From the NCBI RefSeq assembly GCF_019823065.1, contig NZ_CP081966.1, positions 124,001-188,000 of the forward strand: 64,000 nucleotides of DNA, written 5' to 3'. A program made the translations under genes and the position numbers. Of this stretch, positions 19,032 to 28,476 are shown one piece after another. The notes beneath the pieces are model-generated. The model did no database searches, was not told where the DNA came from, and saw only the letters and a program-made list of their open reading frames with translations. The stretch is from Pseudomonas mosselii (GTDB lineage: Bacteria; Pseudomonadota; Gammaproteobacteria; Pseudomonadales; Pseudomonadaceae). Positions within the stretch are counted from its first letter, which is position 1, and each line of letters starts with the position of its first letter.

Positions 19032-19703
19032 TTACTTACGGGAAAAATGCACGACCAGCTTGTCGCCGATCATCTGTAGCACCTGGACCAGGATCACCAG
19101 CAGTACCACGGTGACGATCATCACGTCGGTCTGGAAGCGCTGGTAGCCGAAGCGGATCGACAGGTCGCCCAGGCCACCGGCACCGACCACGCCGGCCATG
19201 GCGGTGTAGGACACCAGGGTGATGGCCGTTACGGTGATAGCGGCGATGATGCCCGGCATGGCTTCAGGGAGCACTGCCTTGAAGATGATCTGGCGGGTGG
19301 TGGCGCCCATCGACTGGGTGGCCTCGATGATGCCGCGATCCACTTCACGCAGGGCCGTCTCGACCAGGCGTGCGAAGAACGGCGTCGTGCCGACCACCAG
19401 CGGCGGAATCGCGCCCGCGACACCCAGCGAGGTACCGGTGATCAGTACCGTGATCGGGATCATCACGATCAGCAGGATGATGAATGGCACCGAGCGCACG
19501 ATGTTGACGATGGTCGCCAGCACTGCGTAGATCTTCTTGTGCTCGAACATCTGCCGAGGGCTGAACAGGAACAGCACGACGCCCAGCGGCAGGCCGAGCA
19601 GGATGATGAAGGCCAGTGAGATGAACAGCATGACCATGGTGTCGTTGGTCGCTTGCCAGATCTCGACCCAGTCGACGTTGGCGAAATAGCTGAGGATGTC
19701 CAT
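19032..19703 (-). CDS. metI: Methionine ABC transporter permease
   Basis: Inner-membrane permease of 223 residues with about five helices and the ABC coupling loop EATQSMGATTRQIIFKAVLPEAMPG. SYTAMAGVVGAGGLGDLSIRFGYQRF near the C-terminus is typical of MetI. Its ATG overlaps the metN stop (TGATG), so translation is coupled. Substrate by family: L- and D-methionine. Confidence 0.96.
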   Translation of the reverse strand: MDILSYFANVDWVEIWQATNDTMVMLFISLAFIILLGLPLGVVLFLFSPRQMFEHKKIYAVLATIVNIVRSVPFIILLIVMIPITVLITGTSLGVAGAIPPLVVGTTPFFARLVETALREVDRGIIEATQSMGATTRQIIFKAVLPEAMPGIIAAITVTAITLVSYTAMAGVVGAGGLGDLSIRFGYQRFQTDVMIVTVVLLVILVQVLQMIGDKLVVHFSRK

Positions 19704-20710
19704 CAGCGCAGTACCTCCATATGTACATCAGCTGCAGTGAAGCGGGCGAATGCCGCGTCCATGTCTCCGCCGATCAAGGCGAGGGTCAGCTGGCCATAGG
19801 GAATGTCCTTGATGCGGTCGATGCGTCCGGCCAGGATGCTGTAGTCGACACCGGTTTCGCGGGCCACGGTGCCCAGCAGAGGCGCGTAGGTGGCGCAACC
19901 CTGGAATGTCAGGCGCACGATACGGCCCGGCACATGGGCGAAGTCGTCGCGTTGCTCGTTCTCGTCGATCTGCTCGTCCTCCTGGACGAAGCGCCGGGTG
20001 GTGGCGTGCTGCGGGTGCAGGAACACTTCAGCCACCGGGCCTTGCTCGACGATCTGCCCGGCGTCCATCACCGCCACGCGGTCGCAGACCCGGCGGATCA
20101 CGTCCATCTCGTGGGTGATCAGTACGATGGTCAGTTTCAGCTCGCGGTTGATCTCGGCCAGCAGTTGCAGCACCGAGGCGGTGGTCTGCGGGTCGAGGGC
20201 GCTGGTGGCCTCGTCGCACAGCAGGATCTTCGGGTTGGTGGACAGGGCGCGGGCGATGCCGACGCGTTGTTTCTGCCCGCCCGACAGCTGCGCCGGGTAC
20301 TTCTTCGCATGCTCGGACAGGCCGACACGGGCCAGCAGCTCGGTGACGCGCTTGTCGATCTCGCCACGCGACAGCTCGCCGGCCAGCACCAGCGGCAGGG
20401 CGACGTTGTCGGCGACGGTCTTGGACGCCAGCAGGTTGAAGTGCTGGAAGATCATACCGACCTGCTGGCGGAAGCGGCGCAGCTGGTTGGCGTCGAAGGC
20501 GGTGACGTCTTCGCCGTCGACCACGATCTTGCCGCCGGACGGCTCCTCGAGGCGGTTGATCAGACGCAGCATGGTGCTCTTGCCGGCACCGGAGTGGCCG
20601 ATCAGGCCGAACACCTGGCCATCTTCGATGGTCAGGCTGGTCGGGTTCAGGGCCGGGATATCCCTACCGGCGACGCGGTAGGTCTTGTGGACATTTTGAA
20701 ACTCGATCAC
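19703..20710 (-). CDS. metN: Methionine ABC transporter ATP-binding protein
   Basis: ATPase of 335 residues. Walker [10 protein letters not shown] (~39-47), signature LSGGQKQR, Walker [14 protein letters not shown], and a C-terminal NIL regulatory domain (~270-335) that senses methionine in this family. First gene of the metNIQ operon, divergent from katE over a 223-base gap. I saw no clear S-box or SAM riboswitch there. Confidence 0.96.
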   Translation of the reverse strand: MIEFQNVHKTYRVAGRDIPALNPTSLTIEDGQVFGLIGHSGAGKSTMLRLINRLEEPSGGKIVVDGEDVTAFDANQLRRFRQQVGMIFQHFNLLASKTVADNVALPLVLAGELSRGEIDKRVTELLARVGLSEHAKKYPAQLSGGQKQRVGIARALSTNPKILLCDEATSALDPQTTASVLQLLAEINRELKLTIVLITHEMDVIRRVCDRVAVMDAGQIVEQGPVAEVFLHPQHATTRRFVQEDEQIDENEQRDDFAHVPGRIVRLTFQGCATYAPLLGTVARETGVDYSILAGRIDRIKDIPYGQLTLALIGGDMDAAFARFTAADVHMEVLR

Positions 20711-20933
20711 TGAGCGAACCTTGTGGGGCGCATGGAATTTGGGTCAGCGGTTAGCCGGGGTCGCGCATTTTAGCCTTTTCCCCTGCCTGTTCTTAGCATT
20801 AATTTCGCAATGCTCCAATCCAATCGGCATATCGCGACGGTCGGCAATCCGATTGAACGCATCCGACGGCGGCCCAGTCACTAATTGAACAAGCCCGAAT
20901 GGGCAGCCTGATGACTGATGAGGAGAGCCGAAG

Positions 20934-23078
20934 ATGCCCAGCAAGACGCCCCAGGCGCCACAGCCCAGCCCTGTCGCCGGCACCGACACCCCGGACAAGG
21001 CCAACACCAACGCCAAGCTGCAGAGCCTGGAGGCTTTTCGCAGCGACGCCAGCGGCCAGGCGCTGCGCACCAACCAGGGGGTGAAGGTCGCCGACAACCA
21101 GAACAGTCTCAAGGCCGGTGTCCGCGGGCCTTCGCTGCTCGAAGACTTCATCATGCGCGAGAAGATCACCCACTTCGATCATGAGCGCATACCCGAGCGT
21201 ATCGTCCATGCCCGCGGGACCGGCGCCCATGGATACTTCCAAAGCTACGGCTGCCATGCCGAACTGACCAAGGCCGGTTTCCTGCAAGATCCCGAGAAAA
21301 TAACCCCGGTGTTTGTACGCTTTTCCACCGTGCAGGGCCCACGTGGCTCGGGTGACACGGTGCGAGACGTGCGCGGCTTTGCGGTGAAGTTCTACACCGA
21401 TGAGGGCAATTTCGATCTGGTCGGCAACAACATGCCGGTGTTCTTCATCCAGGACGCGATCAAGTTTCCCGACTTCGTCCACGCGGTCAAACCCGAACCG
21501 CACAACGAGATACCCACCGGTGGCTCTGCCCACGATACCTTCTGGGACTTCGTATCGCTGGTGCCGGAATCCGCGCACATGGTCATGTGGGCCATGTCCG
21601 ACCGCGCCATCCCGCGCAGCCTGCGGATGATGGAAGGCTTTGGCGTGCATACCTTCCGGTTGATCAATGCCCAAGGCGTGGCCAGCTTCGTCAAGTTCCA
21701 CTGGAAGCCGCGCCAGGGCGTGCACTCGGTGCTGTGGGACGAAGCCCAGAAGCTTGCAGGCAAGGACACCGACTACCACCGCCGCGACCTGTGGGAAGCG
21801 ATCGAGACCGGTCATTACCCGGAATGGGAACTGGGCGTGCAGATCGTGCCGGAGGCCGACGAGCACAAGTTCGACTTCGACCTGCTCGACCCGACCAAGC
21901 TCATCCCCGAGGAGCTGGTGCCGGTGACGCCGCTGGGCAAGATGGTGCTCGACCGCAACCCGGACAACTTCTTCGCCGAAGTGGAGCAGATTGCCTTCTG
22001 CCCGGGGCATATCGTGCCGGGCATCGATTTCAGCAATGATCCCTTGCTGCAGGGCCGGTTGTTCTCGTACACCGACACCCAGATAAGCCGCCTGGGCGGA
22101 CCGAACTTCCACGAGATCCCGATCAACCGCCCTGTCGCGCCCAATCACAGCAGCCAGCGCGATGCCATGCACCGCATGACCATCGACAAGGGGCGGGCCT
22201 CCTACGAGCCTAACTCGATCGATGGCGGTTGGCCGAAGGAAACGCCGGCTGCCGCGCAGGATGGCGGTTTCGAGAGTTACCAGGAACGTATCGATGCGAA
22301 CAAGATCCGCCAGCGCAGCGAGTCGTTCGGCGACCATTTCTCCCAGGCGCGGCTGTTCTTCCAGAGCATGAGCCCCACCGAGCAGCAGCACATAATCAAG
22401 GCCTACAGCTTCGAGCTGGGCAAGGTCGAGCGCGAGGCGATCCGGGCGCGGGAGGTGAACGAGATTCTGGCCAACATCGATCTCAAGTTGGCGGCAGCGG
22501 TGGCGGCCAACCTCGGGCTGCCGGCGCCGAAGGCCGGCACGGTCAAGGTCAAGGGCAGCAAGCCGGCGCAGTCAAAGGCCTTGAGCCAGATGAACCACCT
22601 CGGGGACATCGGCATCAGTGGGCGCAAGATTGCCATCCTGGTGGCTGATGGCGTGGATGACGCGAGTGTCGACAAGGTGGTCAAGGCGCTGGAGGCGCAA
22701 AGTGCGCGCCCCATGCTGCTCGGGCCGACTTCGGCACCAGTGAAGACTGCCGATGGCAAGCAGCTGCCGGTGGATGCGTCGATGGAGGGCATGCCGTCGG
22801 TGATGTTCGACGGCGTGTGGGTGCCGGCGGGCAAGGTGTCGTTGGAGGCGCTGGAAAACAGTGGCGTGGCCAAGCATTTTTTGCTCGAGGCCTACAAGCA
22901 TCTGAAGCCCATGGGCGTAGCCAGTGAGGGCAAGCTCCTGCTGAACAAACTGGGGCTCAAGGAAGATGTGGGGCTGTTGCTGGGCGATGACCCGAAGGTG
23001 CTCGAGGCGTTTTTCAAGGCAGTCGAGGGTCACCGGGTGTGGGCGCGGGAGGCGGCTGCCGAAGTTGTTCCGGCATAG
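20934..23078 (+). CDS. katE: Large-subunit catalase (HPII type)
   Basis: Breaks down hydrogen peroxide. 714 residues, the long clade with a C-terminal flavodoxin/DJ-1-like domain (~610-710, [19 protein letters not shown]). Catalytic His92 (RIVHARG) and Asn165 (NNMPVFF) are spaced by 73, as in E. coli HPII (128/201). The proximal heme Tyr is in [10 protein letters not shown] Pro/Thr-rich N-terminal tail precedes the core. Start: ATG preceded by GAGGAGAG. Monocistronic, followed by a REP-type hairpin. Confidence 0.97.
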   Translation: MPSKTPQAPQPSPVAGTDTPDKANTNAKLQSLEAFRSDASGQALRTNQGVKVADNQNSLKAGVRGPSLLEDFIMREKITHFDHERIPERIVHARGTGAHGYFQSYGCHAELTKAGFLQDPEKITPVFVRFSTVQGPRGSGDTVRDVRGFAVKFYTDEGNFDLVGNNMPVFFIQDAIKFPDFVHAVKPEPHNEIPTGGSAHDTFWDFVSLVPESAHMVMWAMSDRAIPRSLRMMEGFGVHTFRLINAQGVASFVKFHWKPRQGVHSVLWDEAQKLAGKDTDYHRRDLWEAIETGHYPEWELGVQIVPEADEHKFDFDLLDPTKLIPEELVPVTPLGKMVLDRNPDNFFAEVEQIAFCPGHIVPGIDFSNDPLLQGRLFSYTDTQISRLGGPNFHEIPINRPVAPNHSSQRDAMHRMTIDKGRASYEPNSIDGGWPKETPAAAQDGGFESYQERIDANKIRQRSESFGDHFSQARLFFQSMSPTEQQHIIKAYSFELGKVEREAIRAREVNEILANIDLKLAAAVAANLGLPAPKAGTVKVKGSKPAQSKALSQMNHLGDIGISGRKIAILVADGVDDASVDKVVKALEAQSARPMLLGPTSAPVKTADGKQLPVDASMEGMPSVMFDGVWVPAGKVSLEALENSGVAKHFLLEAYKHLKPMGVASEGKLLLNKLGLKEDVGLLLGDDPKVLEAFFKAVEGHRVWAREAAAEVVPA

Positions 23079-23096
23079 TCGGGGGCTGCTATGAAG

Positions 23097-23159
23097 CCCA
23101 TCGCCGGCAAGCCGGCTTCCACAGGGATCATGTGTGGGAGCCGGCTTGCCGGCGATGGG
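23097..23159. repeat. REP-type inverted repeat
   Basis: Arms 23097-23123 and 23133-23159, 27 bases each with one mismatch, core GCCGGCAAGCCGGCTT. It lies between the convergent katE and lipoprotein genes and may end transcription from both sides. Confidence 0.85.
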
Positions 23160-23171
23160 GCCCTGTCAGGT

Positions 23172-23879
23172 TTATTGCTGGTGGGGAATCAACACCACCT
23201 GCGCCGGCAATGAGCGCTGGATCTCATGCTTTTGCTCAAGCTCGAAACCCCCGTCGAGCTTGCGCACGCGCTTCTCCAGCAGGGTCTTGAGCCACGGCGC
23301 GTCCTGGGTGCGCGGGACCTGGAACACCACCTCGCACTGGTAATTCACTACATCGGCGGCAATGTCATCCAACTGGCGGCGCATCGCCCGACTGTCGGTG
23401 GTCTTCAGCGCCACCACGGTGCTGGGCGCGGTCGGGTCGATGACCCGGGCCCTGGGCTTGGACTCGGCCGCCTTCAGCGCTGCCTCGGCCTTTTCCAGCT
23501 CGGCCTTGCGCGCCTGGGCCATGGCATCGCCGCCGGTCAGGGCCGGTGCCTGGGGCATCAGCGCCCGGGCGCGGGCCAGCGCGGTGGCGGCGGCATTCAC
23601 GTCGCCTTTTTGCAGGACGATGCGGCTGCGTTGCAGGTAGGCCTCGGCCAGCTGGCGCTGGTGCGGCTCGAGGCGCGCATCGCCCGGTGCCTGGGCCTGC
23701 AGCGCTGCCAGCTGGTCTTCGGCGGTGGCCAGTTCGTTGCTGGCAATGCTTTGTTCCAGCTGCTGCCAGGCATCCGGCTGGGCAGGCGCGACCGGCTGCT
23801 CGACCGGCTTGCTGGAGCAGGCGGTCAGGAACAGGGAAAACGCGGCAACAAGCAGATAACGTGAGGCGAACGGCTTCAT
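23172..23879 (-). CDS. Lipoprotein of unknown function beside the zinc uptake genes
   Basis: A 235-residue lipoprotein: signal peptide with lipobox LTAC and Cys21. The middle (~40-150) is helical with TPR-like repeats of Ala, Leu and Gln (AEDQLAALQAQAPGDARLEP); the C-terminal part (~165-235) is a mixed domain with no motif I know. The same gene stands between met and znu genes in P. aeruginosa (PA5502 position). It lies 129 bases downstream of znuB on the same strand. Role unknown. Confidence 0.82.
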   Translation of the reverse strand: MKPFASRYLLVAAFSLFLTACSSKPVEQPVAPAQPDAWQQLEQSIASNELATAEDQLAALQAQAPGDARLEPHQRQLAEAYLQRSRIVLQKGDVNAAATALARARALMPQAPALTGGDAMAQARKAELEKAEAALKAAESKPRARVIDPTAPSTVVALKTTDSRAMRRQLDDIAADVVNYQCEVVFQVPRTQDAPWLKTLLEKRVRKLDGGFELEQKHEIQRSLPAQVVLIPHQQ

Positions 23880-24008
23880 TCCTGCGACTCTCTATTTGCG
23901 CAAAAAGCGAGCAAGTCTACACCCAGGTGCGCACGCTCGAAAACGGGTCTTGTGTGACCTGCAAGCGATGAAAAGGTTGCAGGACGCGTCAGCGTGCGCC
24001 CTGGAATC

Positions 24009-24791
24009 TCAGCGTTTCGGCAACGCCAGGCTCAGCAAGAATAGCACCGCCGCACAGACCACGATCGAAGGCCCAGCCGGGGTGTCCTTGAACCAGGACA
24101 GCGCCAGGCCGCCGCAGACCGCGGTAACCCCCAGCAGGCTGGCGCCCACGGCCATCTGTTCCGGTGAGCGGGCGTGACGCTGTGCCGCGGCGGCCGGGAT
24201 GATCAGCAGCGAGGTGATCAGCAGCACGCCCACGATCTTCATCGCCACCGCGATCACCACGGCGATCAGCAGCATCAGCGCCAAGCGCAGGCCGGCCACC
24301 GGCAGGCCCTCGACCATCGCCAGTTCCTCGTGCACGGTGACCGCCAGCAGCGGCCGCCAGAACATCGCCAGCAGCACCAGCACCAGCGCGCTGCCGCCGA
24401 GTATCCAGGCCAAGTCGGTGGGGCTGATTGCCAGCAGGTCGCCGAACAGGTAGGCCATCAGGTCGATCCGCACATCGTGCATGAAGCTCAGCACCACCAG
24501 GCCCAGCGACAGGGTGCTGGGCGCGAGGATCCCGAGCAGGGTGTCCGAGGCCAGTGGCTGGCGCTGTTGCAGGGTCACCAGCAGGATCGCCAGCAACAGG
24601 CAGCCGACGGTCACCGCCAACGCCGGGCTGACGTCCAGGGCGAAGCCCAGCGCCACGCCGAGCAGCGCGGCGTGGGACAGGGTGTCGCCGAAGTAGGCCA
24701 TGCGCCGCCAGACCACGAAGGAGCCCAGCGGGCCGGCGACGAGCGCTAGCGACAGGCCGGCAAGCAGGGCGTAGAGAAGAAAATCAGCCAT
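24009..24791 (-). CDS. znuB: Zinc ABC transporter permease
   Basis: Inner-membrane permease of the ABC-3 family, 260 residues and about eight helices. Typical text: [26 protein letters not shown], and [25 protein letters not shown]. The start was set at ATG 24791, which overlaps the znuC end by 8 bases; the open frame extends 8 codons upstream within znuC. Third gene of zur-znuC-znuB. Confidence 0.95.
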   Translation of the reverse strand: MADFLLYALLAGLSLALVAGPLGSFVVWRRMAYFGDTLSHAALLGVALGFALDVSPALAVTVGCLLLAILLVTLQQRQPLASDTLLGILAPSTLSLGLVVLSFMHDVRIDLMAYLFGDLLAISPTDLAWILGGSALVLVLLAMFWRPLLAVTVHEELAMVEGLPVAGLRLALMLLIAVVIAVAMKIVGVLLITSLLIIPAAAAQRHARSPEQMAVGASLLGVTAVCGGLALSWFKDTPAGPSIVVCAAVLFLLSLALPKR

Positions 24792-25557
24792 GCTTGCAGT
24801 GCTCTCCGTGGACATGGGCGCCGGGGGCGATCACCGAGCCGTGCAGGTCGTGGCTGTGATCGTGATGGTGGTGGTAGATGGCCAGGCTCGGCGCGTTCTG
24901 GCCGAACAGTTCGACGAAGGCCGGGTCGTTGCTGACCTGCTCCGGGTGGCCCGAGCAGCACACATGGCGGTTGAGGCAGACCACCTGATCGGTGGCGCTC
25001 ATCACCAGGTGCAGGTCGTGGGAGACCATCAGCACGCCGCAGCCATGGCGGTCGCGCAGGCGGGTGATCAGGTTGTACAGCTCGGTCTGGCCGACCACGT
25101 CGACGCCCTGCACCGGCTCATCCAGCACCAGCAGCTCGGGTTCGCGCAGCAGGGCACGGGCCAGCAGCACGCGCTGCATCTCGCCGCCGGAGATGGTCTG
25201 GATCGGGTTGTCGATCACCTGCTCGGCGCCGACTTCCTGCAGCGCCGCCAAGGCTGCCGCGCGGTCTACCCCGGGAACCAGGCGCAGGAAGCGCAGCACC
25301 GACAGCGGCAGCGTGGCGTCTACCTGGATCTTCTGGGGCATGTAGCCGATGCGCAGTTTCGGCTTGCGCCACACCGTGCCGCGGTGCGGCTTGAGCAGGC
25401 CGAGCACGGCGCGCACCAGGGTGGTCTTGCCGGCGCCGTTGGGGCCGATCAGAGTGACGATCTGCCCGGGCGCGACGGCCAGGTCGATGCTGTCGAGCAC
25501 CGCCTCGCCGCCGAAGCTGACGCCGACCTGCTCAAGGCGGATCAGGGCGTCGCTCAT
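24784..25557 (-). CDS. znuC: Zinc ABC transporter ATP-binding protein with His-rich tail
   Basis: ATPase of 257 residues. Walker [10 protein letters not shown], signature ISGGEMQR, Walker [13 protein letters not shown]. The last ~30 residues are strikingly rich in His ([13 protein letters not shown], then more His and a Cys), a likely zinc-binding extension. Start ATG 25557 overlaps the zur stop (ATGA); the open frame upstream is antisense shadow of zur. Confidence 0.96.
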   Translation of the reverse strand: MSDALIRLEQVGVSFGGEAVLDSIDLAVAPGQIVTLIGPNGAGKTTLVRAVLGLLKPHRGTVWRKPKLRIGYMPQKIQVDATLPLSVLRFLRLVPGVDRAAALAALQEVGAEQVIDNPIQTISGGEMQRVLLARALLREPELLVLDEPVQGVDVVGQTELYNLITRLRDRHGCGVLMVSHDLHLVMSATDQVVCLNRHVCCSGHPEQVSNDPAFVELFGQNAPSLAIYHHHHDHSHDLHGSVIAPGAHVHGEHCKHG

Positions 25558-26039
25558 GCCTTGCCCCGGCAGTTGCCGCACAACCCGACCACTTCGACCG
25601 TCTGCGTCTCCACGGCGAAGCCCACGGCCTTGGCGCTGCTGACGATGGCGTCGCTGATGCTGTTCTGCTCCAGCTCGATGGCCACATGGCAGGCGCGGCA
25701 GATCAGGAACTGGCCCTGGTGCGCATGCTCGGGGTGGCTGCAGCCGATGAAGGCGTTGAGCGAGGCGATGCGGTGCACCAGGCCGTTCTCCAGCAGGAAG
25801 TCCAGCGCCCGGTAGACGGTGGGCGGCGCGGCGCGACGGCCGTCCTGCTCGCTGAGCACGGCGAGGATGTCGTAGGCGCCCAGCGGCTTGTGGCTCTGCC
25901 ACACCAGCTCCAGCACGCGGCGGCGCAGGGCGGTCAGGCGCAGGCCCTGACGGTTGCACAGCGCGTCGGCCTCGGCCAGCGCACTGTGGACGCAGTGGGA
26001 ATGATCGTGGGGACGGTGGGCCAGCGGCGTGATGGACAT
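25554..26039 (-). CDS. zur: Zinc uptake regulator Zur (Fur family)
   Basis: Zinc-responsive repressor, 161 residues. Winged-helix domain ~25-90 ([34 protein letters not shown]), then the dimer domain with the structural zinc Cys pairs CRAC and CGNC, and HAHQGQFLI. The N-terminus has a His cluster ([12 protein letters not shown]) not usual in Fur proteins. It heads the zur-znuC-znuB operon and is divergent from znuA, so it probably represses both from the 66-base gap. Confidence 0.95.
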   Translation of the reverse strand: MSITPLAHRPHDHSHCVHSALAEADALCNRQGLRLTALRRRVLELVWQSHKPLGAYDILAVLSEQDGRRAAPPTVYRALDFLLENGLVHRIASLNAFIGCSHPEHAHQGQFLICRACHVAIELEQNSISDAIVSSAKAVGFAVETQTVEVVGLCGNCRGKA

Positions 26040-26065
26040 GGGCAGCGACGGTTCAGGATGGAGAC

Positions 26066-26078
26066 GTTATTATGTTAC
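26066..26078. promoter_or_regulatory. Candidate Zur box between zur and znuA
   Basis: GTTATTATGTTAC in the 66-base divergent gap is AT-rich with half sites GTTAT and GTTAC, similar in look to the Zur sites of other proteobacteria, but its dyad is imperfect. It stands 27 bases from the zur start and 28 from the znuA start. Assignment rests mostly on position. Confidence 0.45.
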
Positions 26079-26105
26079 CTGTTTCTGACGACCCGAGTAT
26101 CCACC

Positions 26106-27014
26106 GTGTCCCGATTCCTTGCCCTCTTTGTCGCTTTCATCGCTTTTTCGGCCCACGCCGACGTGCGCGTGCTGACCAGCATCAAGCCCCTTCAGCAGAT
26201 CGCCGCCGCCGTCCAGGACGGTGTCGGCAGCCCCGACGTGTTGCTGCCGCCGGGGGCGTCTCCGCACAACTACGCGCTACGCCCCTCCGATGTACGCAAG
26301 GTCGCCGATGCCGACCTGCTGTACTGGATCGGCCCGGACATGGAAGGCTTCCTGCCCCGTGTGCTGAAGAGCCGCGCCAAGCCGACCGTGGCCGTGCAGT
26401 CGCTGTCGGGTATGCAGTTGCGTCACTTCGGCGAGGATAGCCACTCCCACGACGAGGAGGACCACGACGATCACGATCACGACCACCGTCCGGGCAGCCT
26501 CGATGCGCACCTGTGGCTGTCGTCGGTGAATGCCCGGGTGATCGCGGCGAAGATGGCCGGCGACCTGGCGGCAGCGGATCCGGCTAATGCGGCGCGCTAC
26601 CAGGCCAACCTCAAGCTGTTCGTCGAGCGCATGGATGCCCTGGATGGGCGGATCAAACAGCGGGTAGCGGGGATCGCCGGCAAGCCGTACTTCGTGTTCC
26701 ACGAGGCCTTCGACTACTTCGAGGCCGCTTATGGCCTGAAGCACGCCGGTGTGTTCAGCGTCGCCTCGGAAGTGCAGCCGGGCGCGCAGCACGTCGCCGC
26801 CATGCGCAAGCGCCTGCAGGCAGTGGGCAAGACTTGTGTGTTCAGCGAGCCGCCGCTGCGCCCGCGCCTGGCCGAGACGCTGACGGCCGGGTTGCCGGTG
26901 CGCCTGGCGGAGCTGGATGCGTTGGGGGGTAGCGATACAGTGGATGCCAGGGGCTATGAGCGCTTGCTGGAGAAGCTGGGCAGCGACCTGACCGGCTGTC
27001 TGGAACAGCTGTAG
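26106..27014 (+). CDS. znuA: Zinc ABC transporter periplasmic binding protein
   Basis: High-affinity zinc-binding protein, 302 residues. GTG start at 26106 gives a clean signal peptide (cleavage after FSAHA); an in-frame ATG at 26058 is possible but overlaps the operator region. Cluster A-I features: a first zinc His in PPGASPHNYALRPS, the charged His-rich loop HSHDEEDHDDHDHDH (~118-132), HLWLS, and FVFHEAFDYFE. A Cys pair (CVFSEPP and TGCLEQL) near the end fits the disulfide seen in ZnuA. Divergent from zur. Confidence 0.93.
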   Translation: MSRFLALFVAFIAFSAHADVRVLTSIKPLQQIAAAVQDGVGSPDVLLPPGASPHNYALRPSDVRKVADADLLYWIGPDMEGFLPRVLKSRAKPTVAVQSLSGMQLRHFGEDSHSHDEEDHDDHDHDHRPGSLDAHLWLSSVNARVIAAKMAGDLAAADPANAARYQANLKLFVERMDALDGRIKQRVAGIAGKPYFVFHEAFDYFEAAYGLKHAGVFSVASEVQPGAQHVAAMRKRLQAVGKTCVFSEPPLRPRLAETLTAGLPVRLAELDALGGSDTVDARGYERLLEKLGSDLTGCLEQL

Positions 27015-27019
27015 GAGCA

Positions 27020-27062
27020 GCCGCGAAGCAGGCGCCACGTTGTGTGGCACCCGCTTCGCGGC
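27020..27062. terminator. Hairpin between znuA and thrB
   Basis: Arms 27020-27038 and 27044-27062 (19 bases, two G-U or mismatched pairs, 5-base loop) stand just after the znuA stop and before the convergent thrB stop. A run of T is lacking, so it is a REP-like or bidirectional terminator. Confidence 0.65.
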
Positions 27063-27092
27063 CAATCATCGATAACTTGAACGAGCTGCCCT

Positions 27093-28043
27093 TTAAAGCG
27101 CGAACGGCAGCTTCAGCGCCACCTGCTGACGCTGCGCCAGGCGCACTTCGAATTCGCTCGGATCATGGATCATCACGTCCATCCCGGCGAAGGCCTGCGC
27201 CGCGATCAGGCGCGACAGCCAGAAGCGCACGCAGGCCACCCGCAGCATCACCGGCCACAGCTCGGCCTCGGCGGCGGTGAACGGCCGCAGCGCCGCATAG
27301 GCGCCCAGCAGGGCCTGGGCGCGCGGCAGGTCGATACCGCCCTGCTCGTCCAGGCACCAGTCGTTCACGGTGATGGCAATGTCATACAGCATCGGCCCGG
27401 AGCAGGCGTTGTAGAAGTCGATCAGCCCGGTCAGGTGGGTGCCTTCGAACATCACGTTGTCGCGGAACAGGTCGGCGTGCAGGTTGGCCTTGGGCAGGGC
27501 GAGGATCTGCACCTTGTGCGCGGTGATTTCCGCCAGTGCCGGCTGCAGCAGCCCGGCCTGTTCCCGGTTCAGGCCCGGCAGCAATTCGGCGCCCGATTCC
27601 AGCATCCAGTCCAGGCCACGGTCGGTGCGGCGCTCGATGATGCGCTCGCGGGTGGCCAGGTGGATATGCGCCAACAGCTCGCCGACCTGGGCGCAGTGCT
27701 GGTTGTTCGGGGCCTTGATGTGCTTGCCCGACAGCCGTGGCTGCAGCAGCGCCGGCTTGCCGCACAGCTCGCGCAGGCCGTTGCCGTCGTGGTCGCGCAG
27801 GGCATAGGGCACCGGCATGTCGGCAGCGTGCAGCACGTCGAGCAGCTCGATGAAGAACGGCATGTCCTCAGCCGGCCCGCGCTCGATCAGTGTGAGGACG
27901 AACTCCCCTTTTTCCAGGCTGACGAAGAAGTTGCTGTTCTCGGTACCGGCGGCGATACCCTGGAAGTCGAGCAGGCGACCCAGCTCGTACGGCGCCAGAA
28001 AGGTTTCCAGCTCAGGCCGGGACACAGGGGTGAAGACTGACAT
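27093..28043 (-). CDS. thrB: Homoserine kinase (APH-like type)
   Basis: Phosphorylates homoserine in threonine synthesis. 316 residues of the aminoglycoside-phosphotransferase fold used for this step in pseudomonads, unlike the GHMP type of E. coli. Kinase motifs: GTENSNFFV (nucleotide loop), catalytic NLHADLFRDNVMF and metal-binding LIDFYNAC. Downstream of the DUF2782 gene on the same strand, separated by a short hairpin. Confidence 0.93.
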   Translation of the reverse strand: MSVFTPVSRPELETFLAPYELGRLLDFQGIAAGTENSNFFVSLEKGEFVLTLIERGPAEDMPFFIELLDVLHAADMPVPYALRDHDGNGLRELCGKPALLQPRLSGKHIKAPNNQHCAQVGELLAHIHLATRERIIERRTDRGLDWMLESGAELLPGLNREQAGLLQPALAEITAHKVQILALPKANLHADLFRDNVMFEGTHLTGLIDFYNACSGPMLYDIAITVNDWCLDEQGGIDLPRAQALLGAYAALRPFTAAEAELWPVMLRVACVRFWLSRLIAAQAFAGMDVMIHDPSEFEVRLAQRQQVALKLPFAL

Positions 28044-28063
28044 GTTGAAGAATTGCCCATGCG

Positions 28064-28084
28064 GGCACTTCCGCCGGAAGTGCC
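28064..28084. other. Perfect 9-bp hairpin between the DUF2782 gene and thrB
   Basis: GGCACTTCC-GCC-GGAAGTGCC sits 21 bases upstream of the thrB ATG and 31 bases past the DUF2782 stop. No T-run follows on the minus strand, so attenuation or mRNA processing is as likely as termination. Confidence 0.5.
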
Positions 28085-28114
28085 TGGTTGATAAGAACGA
28101 TACGCGTTACTAGC

Positions 28115-28402
28115 TTACCACTCGAAGATCTTCCAGGACGGAATCAGCATGTCCGGCTGGTCGGAACGAATGAAATTGCCTTCGGAGCCATCGGCGCGTA
28201 CCAGGAAATAAGGCTTGCCGTTCTTCGGCGTGACCTTGATCGCATACAGGAAGCCGTTTTGACGGTACTCCTGGATGGTCTTGTCGCCTTCCGTGCGAAT
28301 GGTTACATCGGGATCGGCCGATGGGGCTTCGTCCGCCGCCTGGGTGACGACTGGCATGGTGACCAGCAGACCGAGCAGTAACAGGCGAATGGGTGTGCGC
28401 AT
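28115..28402 (-). CDS. DUF2782-family secreted protein
   Basis: A 95-residue protein with a signal peptide (cleavage near TQA-ADE) and a small domain that fits DUF2782: VTIRTEGDKTIQEYRQNG, IKVTPKNGKPYFLVRAD and DMLIPSWKIFEW at the end. It is divergent from polA across a 74-base gap and upstream of thrB. Function unknown; likely periplasmic. Confidence 0.9.
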   Translation of the reverse strand: MRTPIRLLLLGLLVTMPVVTQAADEAPSADPDVTIRTEGDKTIQEYRQNGFLYAIKVTPKNGKPYFLVRADGSEGNFIRSDQPDMLIPSWKIFEW

Positions 28403-28476
28403 GATAACCTAGTCCTTTTGTCGTCATTGATCTGGCTATTCTAGCGCCGGACCCGTCGAAAAGGTTGATTCTCCTC

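Noticed and set aside
20711..20933. SAM riboswitch or S-box upstream of metN
   Set aside because: I could not find the conserved helices or a terminator; the region looks like an ordinary divergent promoter.
20799..22391. 530-codon frame antisense to katE
   Set aside because: Antisense reading of katE; no motif.
23097..23159. CRISPR-like repeat
   Set aside because: Single inverted pair, no regular spacers; REP-type.
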